36,038 nucleotides of DNA from Candidatus Poseidonia sp. (lineage in GTDB: Archaea; Thermoplasmatota; Poseidoniia; Poseidoniales; Poseidoniaceae), in the NCBI GenBank assembly GCA_030741355.1, contig JASLVM010000014.1, forward strand, positions 1 through 36,038, given 5' to 3'. This document shows positions 14,784 to 22,751 of this stretch, piece by piece (the stretch's first letter is position 1; every line of letters begins with the position of its first letter). Both the position numbers and the translations under genes were made by a program. The notes beneath the pieces are model-generated. The model saw nothing but the letters and a program-made list of their open reading frames with translations. It was not told the DNA's origin and did no database searches.

Positions 14784-17700
14784 ATGGGACAGCGAACACT
14801 TCTAGTCACGCTTTTGTTACTCTCTGCCTTCCTCTTGCCGCTCATGGTCGAAGATTCGCTGGTGAACAGGACGGTTTCTTTGGATGAGCCAGCTCAGCCC
14901 GCTTTCTCATCATCCAACTACAGCGTCTCGCCCAGCGAAGGCTGGACTACGGGCGGACAAACGCTCACCATCACCGGAACAGGGTTTCTGGACATGGCCT
15001 TCCAAAACGTCACCAGCGACGGTGAAGCCTACACGTGGACCACCACGACCGCCAATTATGTCACCAAGAGCGGTTTGTCGCCAACCGTGGCGGTTGACAG
15101 TAACGGCACCGTTCACATCGTCCACGTGAATTGGGATACGGACCAGTTGTGGCATTCAACCCTCACCGGTGGGTCTTGGAACCATGATTTCATCGCCAAC
15201 TGTTACGGTTGCCGACATACCGACATGGTCGTTGATAGCAACGACAACCTGCACGTAGCGTACTACCTGAAGCAAGAGAGTACGACGGGCTACCTCTACT
15301 ACGCCTTCTACAACGGAACGGACTGGACCACGCAATCCCTTCAAAACAACATCCAAAACGACCAAGTTCGCATCGCCCTCGACGCCAACGACCGCCCTCA
15401 CATTTCCTATTCAAGATCAGGTTACTTGTGCAACGGTGCGATGCTGAAATACCACGACGGTTCTTCGTGGGCCACGCAAACATTGGACACCTCAAGCACC
15501 TACGTTGGTTGCGATTCATCCATCGCCATTGACAGCCAAGGCTACGTCCACGTCACCTACCGAAACCACAACAACATGGACCAGATGATCGTCTCCAACG
15601 TCTCTGGCCAGTGGCAAAAATACACCGTGGACGGTGGGAGCAGCGTGGGTTACTACAGCGGTATGACCGTGGACCACGACGACAACTTGCACATCCTTTA
15701 CCGTACCAATTCAGCGGGTGGGCAGTACAAGTACGCCACCGGTTATTCCGGAACGGCTTGGAGCAAGACGGCTTCCTCAGGAGGCAACACCAATTTCCGA
15801 ATGATGACCGACGACCTTGGCAACATTCACGCCTCGCTCTATGACGGGTCCAATGTGCGTCATCAGATGATGATGCCCGGGCAATCTTGGCAACCCTCCA
15901 CCGTGGACAGTGCTGGTGATGTGGGGCGCTACAACGACATCTTTGTGGACCACAACAACATGATTCACATCGCCTACTACGACAGCACCAACGAGCTCCT
16001 CAAGTACGCCAATAAATCCACGGGCATGTACCTCAAGAAGGAGATCACCGTTGACTTTGGCGCTTACGGCATGGTCACAGGAACGGTGGTTGACGACACC
16101 ACCATCCTGGTGGAGACCCCTTCAGCCGGTAGCGTCGCAGAGACGGTCAACCTCAGCCTCTGGGGGGTTGATGGCACCCAAACAGACCTCGGTCTCTCCT
16201 TCCTGTTCATTGCGCCTGACGATTTGGACATGGACGGTTTCCTCAATCCCGACGATGATTGCCCGAACGTTGCAGGCACCTCCACCATCGACCGTGATGG
16301 TTGTCCTGACGCCGACGGCGACGGGTACAGCGACGAGAACGATGACTTCCCCAACAACCCTTCCGAATGGCAGGACACCGACGGGGATGGAGTGGGCGAC
16401 AACAGCGACCTGTTCCCCAACGACAGCGGTGAATGGTTGGATTCGGACGGCGACGGTGTTGGCGACAACGGTGACGCCTTCCCCTACGACGCCAGCGAAA
16501 CCATGGATTCCGACAACGATGGGGTCGGCGATAACGCTGACATGTTTCCCTACAACCCCTTCGAGTACCTCGACAGCGACGGGGACGGAGTCGGCGACAA
16601 CAGCGACGCCTTCCCCTTTGACGCCAACGAAACCATGGATTCCGACGGGGATGGATACGGCGACAACACCGATGTATTTCCAAACGACAGCAGCGAATGG
16701 TTGGATTCGGACGGTGACGGTATCGGGGACAACAGCGACCCCTATCCGTTCATCAACAACTTCCTGGACAGCGACGGAGATAGCATTCCCGACCTCCAGG
16801 ACGCCTTCCCCAACGACATGACGCAGTGGATGGACAGCGACGGGGACGGGTACGGCGACAACGCCACCGGCAACTCGCCCGATGCCTTCGTGAACCTCGC
16901 CAGCCAATGGTCGGACGTTGACGGTGATGGCTACGGGGACAACTGGGGCAACGCATCGTGGAACGACCTGCGAAGCCCGTCCAGCGTTGGCGAGTACGCG
17001 GAAGGAGCCTTGATGGCTGATTTCTGCCCGCAAGTCGCAGGCAATTCCACCGCTGGTGGGTTCTTCGGATGCGCCGATGACGACGGCGACGGTGTTCCGA
17101 ACATGTTTGAAATCGATGACATGCCTCTGGACAGCGACGGAGACGGCATTCCTGACGAATTCGATGAGTGCCCCGATACCCCACTGGGAACACTCATCAA
17201 CATCAACGGTTGTGAATTGGTCATCAACGACGACGGCACCGTTGACCTGCCCGAAGACTCATTCTTCTCCGGAGAGTTGGCTCAAACGGTGGGTTGGGGC
17301 GCCATCATCCTCGCCCTGCTCACTCTGCTCCAAACGAACGCAGCGGCGGCCGTTTTACCCGATGCCTTGCGTTGGGTCCAGGTGTTCCGTCGAAACACCA
17401 ACCTCTCCAGGGAGGAGATCAACGAGTTGACCTACCTGCAATCGCTGGTCCAGGCCTATTTCCAAGAACCGGAGAACCTCCACCACGAGCTCCGTTCACT
17501 CAAGGCTGACTTGACGGCTCGGTTCACCAACAACGAAATCAAAGCCGACACCCGCGAGAAAATCAACGTGCTCATCAACGACCTGTTGACCAGCAGCGAC
17601 GAGGATTTGGTTTTCATCGCTCACAACGACGCCTATTTCGGTTTGGTCGACACCGTCGGTGCAGAAGAGCGGACGGAACTGCTCAACGAAAAGATCGCTA

Positions 17701-17906
17701 TGGGCCAAACGGGCGCCACACCCTCCACCCCCTCGGCAGACGACGCCACGCCCTCTCCCAAAGGCCCACCAAAAGGCCCTTCCGCCAATCTGAACGGTGA
17801 AATCAATCCTGAAGACGGATTTGAGTGGCTCGAACATCCTGCCGGTAGCGGCACGTGGTACATGCGCCAACAGCAAGGCCAAGCATGGACAAAGTGGGAC
17901 AACTGA
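14784..17906 (+). CDS. Secreted membrane-anchored surface protein: TIG halves around a seven-repeat propeller, TSP3-like repeats
   Basis: A 1040-residue surface protein. A signal peptide covers about residues 1-22. SVSPSEGWTTGGQTLTITGT at about 48-68 is the first half of an IPT/TIG domain. Residues 90-410 hold seven repeats of the type xDSxGxxHIxYx...W (see the repeat entry). At about 415-470 KKEITVDFGAYGMVTG and DDTTILVETPSAG supply the second half of the TIG fold. Residues 475-810 are Asp/Gly-rich TSP3-like repeats (DSDGDGVGDNSDAFP). A TM helix lies at about 836-858 (VGWGAIILALLTLLQ). The last 180 residues are cytosolic, helical, then Pro-rich, ending with WLEHPAGSGTWYMRQQQGQA. Substrate binding or adhesion is likely; no catalytic motif is seen. 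Confidence 0.85.
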   Translation: MGQRTLLVTLLLLSAFLLPLMVEDSLVNRTVSLDEPAQPAFSSSNYSVSPSEGWTTGGQTLTITGTGFLDMAFQNVTSDGEAYTWTTTTANYVTKSGLSPTVAVDSNGTVHIVHVNWDTDQLWHSTLTGGSWNHDFIANCYGCRHTDMVVDSNDNLHVAYYLKQESTTGYLYYAFYNGTDWTTQSLQNNIQNDQVRIALDANDRPHISYSRSGYLCNGAMLKYHDGSSWATQTLDTSSTYVGCDSSIAIDSQGYVHVTYRNHNNMDQMIVSNVSGQWQKYTVDGGSSVGYYSGMTVDHDDNLHILYRTNSAGGQYKYATGYSGTAWSKTASSGGNTNFRMMTDDLGNIHASLYDGSNVRHQMMMPGQSWQPSTVDSAGDVGRYNDIFVDHNNMIHIAYYDSTNELLKYANKSTGMYLKKEITVDFGAYGMVTGTVVDDTTILVETPSAGSVAETVNLSLWGVDGTQTDLGLSFLFIAPDDLDMDGFLNPDDDCPNVAGTSTIDRDGCPDADGDGYSDENDDFPNNPSEWQDTDGDGVGDNSDLFPNDSGEWLDSDGDGVGDNGDAFPYDASETMDSDNDGVGDNADMFPYNPFEYLDSDGDGVGDNSDAFPFDANETMDSDGDGYGDNTDVFPNDSSEWLDSDGDGIGDNSDPYPFINNFLDSDGDSIPDLQDAFPNDMTQWMDSDGDGYGDNATGNSPDAFVNLASQWSDVDGDGYGDNWGNASWNDLRSPSSVGEYAEGALMADFCPQVAGNSTAGGFFGCADDDGDGVPNMFEIDDMPLDSDGDGIPDEFDECPDTPLGTLININGCELVINDDGTVDLPEDSFFSGELAQTVGWGAIILALLTLLQTNAAAAVLPDALRWVQVFRRNTNLSREEINELTYLQSLVQAYFQEPENLHHELRSLKADLTARFTNNEIKADTREKINVLINDLLTSSDEDLVFIAHNDAYFGLVDTVGAEERTELLNEKIAMGQTGATPSTPSADDATPSPKGPPKGPSANLNGEINPEDGFEWLEHPAGSGTWYMRQQQGQAWTKWDN
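15085..16020 (+). repeat. Seven propeller-blade-like repeats
   Basis: The seven repeats are about 40-50 codons each and carry the cores VDSNGTVHIVHV, VDSNDNLHVAYY, LDANDRPHISYS, IDSQGYVHVTYR, VDHDDNLHILYR, TDDLGNIHASLY and VDHNNMIHIAYY. Each is followed by a strand ending in an aromatic W near the next repeat. The count and spacing suit a seven-bladed beta-propeller of the BNR/sialidase-like kind. Confidence 0.75.
16212..17190 (+). repeat. TSP3-like acidic repeats in the 14784 gene
   Basis: About ten D-x-D-G-D-G units occur (for example DSDGDGVGDNSDAFPFDANE), spaced by roughly 24 residues, as in thrombospondin type 3 repeats. They are expected to bind calcium and form a stiff stalk. At DNA level many units share GACGGCGACGG-type stretches. 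Confidence 0.85.
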
Positions 17907-17948
17907 ATCCCCACGAGGTTGAAGAAGGCCCCCCGCTCAGGGCTCTGT

Positions 17949-19487
17949 GTGAGCAACGCATCACTTGAGGCCCTGTCGTGGCACGCCCGCTTCTTGGGCG
18001 AGACGCCCGGAGATGAGGCCGTAGGCGGTCGACCACGTCAAGTTCCGGGCAAGTGTTGGTCGAAAGTTGCGCCCACGCCTGCCCCTGAACCCCGACTCTC
18101 CCTCTGGTCGACCGAAATGGCCGAGGTATTGGGACTGGAACGAACCGACGAAGCCGGCGTCGTCCTCGGCGGCGGTGCTCCTGTCGTCGGCATGCAACCC
18201 TACGCTCAGCGCTACGGCGGTCACCAATTCGGAAACTGGGCCGGACAGTTGGGCGATGGACGAGCCATCACCTTGGGCGAGGTCGAAACCGAAAACGGCT
18301 TCCTCGAATTGCAACTCAAAGGCGCCGGCCTCACGCCCTATTCGCGCACCGCCGACGGCAAAGCCGTGTTGCGTTCCTCCATCCGTGAATTCCTCTGCAG
18401 TGAAGCGATGCATCACCTCGGCGTGCCCACCACCCGCGCCCTGTCGCTGGTGACCACCGGCGAAGCGGTCGTGCGGGACGTGCTCTACAACGGCAATCCT
18501 GCTCCTGAACCGGGAGCGGTCGTGTGCCGTGTAGCGCCCAGTTTCATCCGCTTCGGCAGCTTCCAAATCCACGTTTCTGACGGCCATCATCAAACGCTGC
18601 GCACCCTTGTTGACCACACCGTGCGCCATCATTTCCCCCATCATGATTCGAGCACGGACGAAGGGCTCATCGCCTGGTTGACCGAAGTCGCTGAACGAAC
18701 CGCCGTCATGATCGCTCACTGGATGCGAGTCGGCTTTGTACACGGCGTCATGAACACCGACAACATGTCCATCCACGGGCTGACCATTGACTACGGCCCC
18801 TACGGCTGGTTGGAGCCTTACGATGTGGACTGGACGCCCAACACGACCGACGCCGGTCGCCGGCGCTATCGCTACGGTCAGCAACAGCACATCGGGGCGT
18901 GGAACGTGGCTCGTCTGCTCGAGGCCATGGCACCGCTGATGGAGGATGTGAGCCGTCTCCAACCTGTCTTGGACCATTACATGGAATTCGCCATGAACGA
19001 GCAGAGCGAAACATGGGCCAAGAAGTTGGGCCTCGGCACGTTGCAGGAATCTGACGAACCGCTCGTGAACGACTTGTTGGCCCTGCTCGGAGCAACCGAG
19101 GTTGACATGACCCTCTTCTTCCGTCACCTCTGCACCATCACCGAACCGAACATCAACCACCTCAGCGAGGCGTTCTACGAAGGCAGCGAACCGGACAGCA
19201 GTTCGTGGAACCGGTGGTTAGGACGCTGGTGGGAACGGGTGAACGGTGAACCCGACCGTGACACGATGCGGACGTCGAATCCAAAGTACGTGTTGCGCAA
19301 TTGGATGGCACAATTGGCCATCGACGCCGCCGAAGAGAAGGGCGATTTTTCCGTCGCCGAAGAACTCCACGAACTTCTGAAGCGCCCCTACGACGAACAG
19401 CCGGAACACGAAGCGAAGTGGTTCCAAAAGCGTCCGGAGTGGGCTCGACACCGCGTGGGTTGCTCGATGCTTTCATGCTCGAGTTAA
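17949..19487 (+). CDS. selO: Protein adenylyltransferase SelO (YdiU family)
   Basis: A 512-residue pseudokinase-fold enzyme that transfers AMP from ATP to protein Ser/Thr/Tyr residues. Motifs match SelO: GRPRQVPGKCWSKVAPTP, QRYGGHQFGNWAGQLGDGRA, LQLKGAGLTPYSRTADGKA, and the catalytic/metal segment HGVMNTDNMSIHGLTIDYGP, with Asp271, Asn272 and Asp281. The C-terminus is CSMLSCSS: the Cys third from the end occupies the position where vertebrate SelO has selenocysteine, and it is encoded here by TGC. I prefer the GTG at 17949, which gives the usual short N-terminus; a TTG at 17919 is in frame and would add ten residues. In known members SelO acts in oxidative-stress control. The stop overlaps the convergent gene (TTAA). 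Confidence 0.93.
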   Translation: MSNASLEALSWHARFLGETPGDEAVGGRPRQVPGKCWSKVAPTPAPEPRLSLWSTEMAEVLGLERTDEAGVVLGGGAPVVGMQPYAQRYGGHQFGNWAGQLGDGRAITLGEVETENGFLELQLKGAGLTPYSRTADGKAVLRSSIREFLCSEAMHHLGVPTTRALSLVTTGEAVVRDVLYNGNPAPEPGAVVCRVAPSFIRFGSFQIHVSDGHHQTLRTLVDHTVRHHFPHHDSSTDEGLIAWLTEVAERTAVMIAHWMRVGFVHGVMNTDNMSIHGLTIDYGPYGWLEPYDVDWTPNTTDAGRRRYRYGQQQHIGAWNVARLLEAMAPLMEDVSRLQPVLDHYMEFAMNEQSETWAKKLGLGTLQESDEPLVNDLLALLGATEVDMTLFFRHLCTITEPNINHLSEAFYEGSEPDSSSWNRWLGRWWERVNGEPDRDTMRTSNPKYVLRNWMAQLAIDAAEEKGDFSVAEELHELLKRPYDEQPEHEAKWFQKRPEWARHRVGCSMLSCSS

Positions 19488-19726
19488 TCCAAGGTTTGGG
19501 GGTCGTATCGTAAGCCCAAACCCAAAGCAAAGCCCACGGTGTTCACGACCAGGTCAGAGATTTTGTTATCCCACGTCTCCTCTACAAACTCAAAGGGCAA
19601 GTAGAGCTCAAGGATTTCCCACCCGATGGAGAGGGCGAAGAAGATCCACCAGTTTCGCAAGAGATAACGGCCCACGACGGTCCACTGGACAAAATGCCCC
19701 AGCGACCAAAGATTCAGCAGCACCAT
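19484..19726 (-). CDS. VanZ-like small membrane protein
   Basis: An 80-residue protein with two or three hydrophobic helices. WWIFFALSIGWEILELYLPF followed by WDNKISDLVVNTVGFALG is the pattern of the VanZ-like/DUF2585-type domain, in which a conserved E...D...N stretch lies between two helices. It is shorter than full VanZ proteins and may represent only the core. Function is unknown. Its stop overlaps that of selO by four bases. Confidence 0.7.
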   Translation of the reverse strand: MVLLNLWSLGHFVQWTVVGRYLLRNWWIFFALSIGWEILELYLPFEFVEETWDNKISDLVVNTVGFALGLGLRYDPQTLD

Positions 19727-19760
19727 GCCTTGACCTCAAGCACAGAGAGGGTGAATCGGG

Positions 19761-19767
19761 GTATAAT
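19761..19767. promoter_or_regulatory. TATA-like box between the VanZ-like and cytochrome b561-like genes
   Basis: GTATAAT lies about 60 bases before the ATG at 19825 and about 35 from the minus-strand start at 19726. It could serve either or both divergent genes. Confidence 0.4.
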
Positions 19768-19824
19768 CTCAACGAAGAACGGTGAAAGGAAAGTCGTAAA
19801 TCCAAGACTCACCTGAAGAGACCA

Positions 19825-20412
19825 ATGAGCAGGCAACACACCTTGCTGGGGAAGGTGTTCCACTGGGGTTTTGTGTTGCTCTATGCCTACGGTATTTTCA
19901 AGCAAATCAACGACCTTTCTGAATTAGAAGACGCAGCGTTGTTGAGGTTTGAGATTCTTTTTGCCAGCGTTTTTCTGCTGTTGGTCGTGATTCGCTATGG
20001 CTACATGCGTCGATTTGAAACGTTCCAAGGGTCGGTTGTGCCCGTGCATCGCTATCACAAGCGCTTTGCTCGTTTGATGCACGTGGCGATGTATCTCTGC
20101 CTCGTTCTTCTTCCGCTCACCGGACTCGCCATCGCCGGACTTTACACCCAAGGCATTGGCGAAGAGGAACTGGCCATGGATGTCGCCATTGGTCTGCACG
20201 GCTTCTCAGCGGACCTGAGCTATGCCCTCATCGCCATTCACGTGGTCGCAGCGCTCTATTCCCGAATCAAAGGTGAAGGCGTGTGGACATCCATGGTACC
20301 GCTGTTCACCGAAAAAGGTCCGAGCACCAACACCTACGTCGAAAAGGCGGTTGCTCTGGAACACAAAGCCTTGCAAAAGGTCGAATCGTTCGTCGCCTCA
20401 AGAAAGGAATGA
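19825..20412 (+). CDS. Cytochrome b561-like membrane di-haem protein
   Basis: A 195-residue protein with four TM helices. Haem-ligand candidates are the histidines in KVFHWGFVLLYAYG (helix 1), HRYHKRFARLMHVAMYLCL (helix 2 region), GLHGFSADLSYALIAIHVVA (helix 4) and nearby. This is the pattern of the bacterial cytochrome b561/Ni-Fe-hydrogenase b-type group. It would carry electrons across the membrane, probably between quinol and a periplasmic partner that is not in this window. The C-terminal 40 residues are polar (ending KVESFVASRKE). It is convergent with metK, with a 7-base gap. Confidence 0.85.
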   Translation: MSRQHTLLGKVFHWGFVLLYAYGIFKQINDLSELEDAALLRFEILFASVFLLLVVIRYGYMRRFETFQGSVVPVHRYHKRFARLMHVAMYLCLVLLPLTGLAIAGLYTQGIGEEELAMDVAIGLHGFSADLSYALIAIHVVAALYSRIKGEGVWTSMVPLFTEKGPSTNTYVEKAVALEHKALQKVESFVASRKE

Positions 20413-20419
20413 ACGGGCT

Positions 20420-21664
20420 TCAAAGAGCGGCTTTGAAGGCCTTGATGACCGCTTCATCGAGCATCTCCCAAGGGAAGGTCGGGCCGTTGGGCTGGCGTCC
20501 AAAGTGGCCACCGGCAGCGGTGATTCCGTAGATGGGGGCAGCAAGGCCAAGGTCGCGGATGATATGACCGGGCTTGAAGGAGAAATGAGCATCGACGAGG
20601 TCAGCAATGGCTTCGTCGGCAAGCTTGCCAGTACCGAAGGTGTCCACACGAATGCTGACAGGGTCGGCCACGCCGATGGCGTAGGCGAGTTGAATTTCAC
20701 ACTCGGTTGACAAACCTGCTGCGACCACGTGCTTGGCGGCCCAGCGAGATGCGTAAGCAGCGGAACGGTCGACCTTGGTCGGGTCCTTGCCAGAGAAGGC
20801 ACCGCCGCCGTGTCGTCCACGACCGCCGTAGGTGTCGACGATGATTTTGCGTCCGGTCAAACCAGCGTCGGCGTAGGGGCCACCTGGGTCGGCAAAGCGC
20901 CCGGTGGAATTGACGTGAATGGTGGTCTTGTCGGTCATCAACGCCGCTGGAACAACGGGGCGAATAACGTGTTCAATGATCTGCTCTCGAACGAAGGCCT
21001 GCTCGGCTTCTTCGGAGCCGTGGTCAGCGATCATGTCCTTGTGTTGAACGGCGATGACGACGTTGTCGGCGTACATGGGTTGGCCGTCGGCGCCGTGCAT
21101 GAGGGTGACTTGAGATTTGGCGTCGGGTCGAGCCCATGGGAGCGTACCGTCCAGACCGAGTTTGCTCACTTGGCGGGTCAGGGCTTGCGAAAGGGCGATG
21201 GCCAAGGGCATCCAGCGACCTTGATGCTCAGGGTAAGCTTCGGTCTCGTCGCAGGCATAGCCGAACATGAGGCCTTGGTCACCCGCACCCTGGTCGTCGA
21301 CGGATTGCACCACGCCGCGGTTGATGTGAGCGGACTGGCTGGTGATGAGTTCGGTGACTTCGCACAATTCCTCGGAGGTGGCGTCCATACCGATGCCGTG
21401 CGAGGTGTAGCCGATGTCGGCGGCGGTCTTTCGTGCGATGGCAATGTAATCGGGAGTGCCAACACCCGCAGCGAGTTTGACCTCACCGGCCAGAACGATG
21501 TGGGAGCGGTCTTCACGGCCTTTCACGAGGGTCTCAACGGCGACCTTGGCCTTGGGGTCAAGGGCGAGGCACGCATCAACGATGGCGTCAGAAATCGCAT
21601 CGCACAATTTGTCAGGATGGCCTGCAGCCACCGATTCAGAGGTGAACAACCACGCTTGGGTCAT
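20420..21664 (-). CDS. metK: S-adenosylmethionine synthase, bacterial type (MetK)
   Basis: A 414-residue enzyme that makes S-adenosylmethionine from methionine and ATP. Signatures are ESVAAGHPDKLCDAISDA (His16, Asp18), GAGDQGLMFGYACDET, and GGGAFSGKDPTKVDRSAAY, all diagnostic for the classical bacterial/eukaryal MetK. The archaeal-type enzyme (MAT, COG1812 family) is a different sequence group. The ATG at 21664 is chosen because MTQAWLFTSESV is the usual beginning; the frame is open 69 codons further upstream. A TATA-like box lies 20-26 bases before it. Closest functional neighbours are AhcY and two methyltransferases. Confidence 0.96.
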   Translation of the reverse strand: MTQAWLFTSESVAAGHPDKLCDAISDAIVDACLALDPKAKVAVETLVKGREDRSHIVLAGEVKLAAGVGTPDYIAIARKTAADIGYTSHGIGMDATSEELCEVTELITSQSAHINRGVVQSVDDQGAGDQGLMFGYACDETEAYPEHQGRWMPLAIALSQALTRQVSKLGLDGTLPWARPDAKSQVTLMHGADGQPMYADNVVIAVQHKDMIADHGSEEAEQAFVREQIIEHVIRPVVPAALMTDKTTIHVNSTGRFADPGGPYADAGLTGRKIIVDTYGGRGRHGGGAFSGKDPTKVDRSAAYASRWAAKHVVAAGLSTECEIQLAYAIGVADPVSIRVDTFGTGKLADEAIADLVDAHFSFKPGHIIRDLGLAAPIYGITAAGGHFGRQPNGPTFPWEMLDEAVIKAFKAAL

Positions 21665-21683
21665 GGCCGCCCCTCTTCGCCCC

Positions 21684-21690
21684 TGTATAT
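21684..21690 (-). promoter_or_regulatory. TATA-like box for metK
   Basis: On the minus strand ATATACA lies about 20-26 bases before the metK ATG, a leaderless arrangement. Confidence 0.5.
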
Positions 21691-21789
21691 CAAGAATTGC
21701 CGTATAAAAATCACCATCAATTTGACGACCCAATTCTGGTCTATGGCCGTGGTGTGAATAGGTTGAAGTGATGTGATGAAAGGCCAAGG

Positions 21790-22692
21790 ATGAGGGACAT
21801 GGGACTGAAGGACTCGTTTCCCTACCGTGCCGTGCGCTACGCGGTACGGCTTCCTGGCCGTTTGTACTCAACGTACATCACGGAACCAATCGTCAAGCGT
21901 TGGATCAAAAAATCCGAGTTGATGGTTTACGTTCACGACCCTAAGCGGGGGCTGCTTCGTCCAGTTTTGGAAGGACAGCGGCTCAAGTGGACACTCAACG
22001 AAAACCTGTCCGTCGACGCCACGCATTGGCTGGATGTGGTGGAACCGTTACTGACCAAAGACGACGTCGTTTTTGATGTCGGCACAAACATCGGGACCAT
22101 CTCCAACTGGTTCGCAAACCGAACTCAGCACGTGCATGGCTTCGAGCCTCATCCCGACAACCTTCGAATGACAAACGACCAAATCGTGCTCCGAAAAACC
22201 ACGAACATCACGCTGTCACAACTCGCCTTGGGGAGTGAACCAGGCACCCTTCAACTTCATGTGAAAAGTTTCCACGGCCACCATTCTCTCGGTGATACCT
22301 CAGTCAGTCCCACGGTGGAGAAAATTGACGTGGAAGTGGAAACGGTGGACCGGTATTGCGCCTCCAACGGCATTGAGCGCATTGATTTCCTCAAAATTGA
22401 TGTTGAAGGGTTTGAGGAAGATGTCCTCAGGGGGGCCACGACCATGTTGAGGAACAAGAACGTCGGTCTTGTGCTGTTTGAAGTGCGACGAACCATCCTG
22501 GAATCCATCGGAAAGAACGGCGAGGACATCTTCGTATTGTTGTTGGAACATGGCTACAACATCTTCACGCTGGACGGGCGAGAACTAACGGCCGAGGAAC
22601 TTGAACACGCTGCTGACGCCGATTATTTGGCGGCGGTCAATCCAGAGGCGTACATCCCGCATTTGGGTGCATCAACTGCACCGGTCATCTGA
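21790..22692 (+). CDS. FkbM-family SAM-dependent methyltransferase
   Basis: A 300-residue protein. The SAM-binding motif is DVVFDVGTNIGTISNWFA at about residue 95-112, and DFLKIDVEGFEEDVLRGA at about 198-215 is the FkbM signature. These enzymes O-methylate sugars or polyketides; in surface-rich microbes they often act on glycans. No glycosyltransferases are in the window, so the substrate is open. The first 80 residues are a family-typical N-terminal extension. It is divergent from metK and convergent with ahcY. The ATG at 21790 is used; another at 21799 is in frame. Confidence 0.88.
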   Translation: MRDMGLKDSFPYRAVRYAVRLPGRLYSTYITEPIVKRWIKKSELMVYVHDPKRGLLRPVLEGQRLKWTLNENLSVDATHWLDVVEPLLTKDDVVFDVGTNIGTISNWFANRTQHVHGFEPHPDNLRMTNDQIVLRKTTNITLSQLALGSEPGTLQLHVKSFHGHHSLGDTSVSPTVEKIDVEVETVDRYCASNGIERIDFLKIDVEGFEEDVLRGATTMLRNKNVGLVLFEVRRTILESIGKNGEDIFVLLLEHGYNIFTLDGRELTAEELEHAADADYLAAVNPEAYIPHLGASTAPVI

Positions 22693-22751
22693 GATGCGCT
22701 GAGACGAGCGAATGGGTCCTCGTGAGCAGGTCATCGCCCAATGATGGAGGC

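Noticed and set aside
16064-17193. Several Arg/Pro/Val-rich frames overlapping the TSP3 repeats
   Set aside because: They are shifted or antisense readings of the repetitive Asp/Gly codons.
19440-19487. Selenocysteine at the end of SelO
   Set aside because: The codon at the relevant place is TGC (Cys), and the frame ends in TAA, so no UGA recoding is needed.
20729-21757. 342-residue open frame on the plus strand
   Set aside because: It is antisense to metK, whose motifs are complete.
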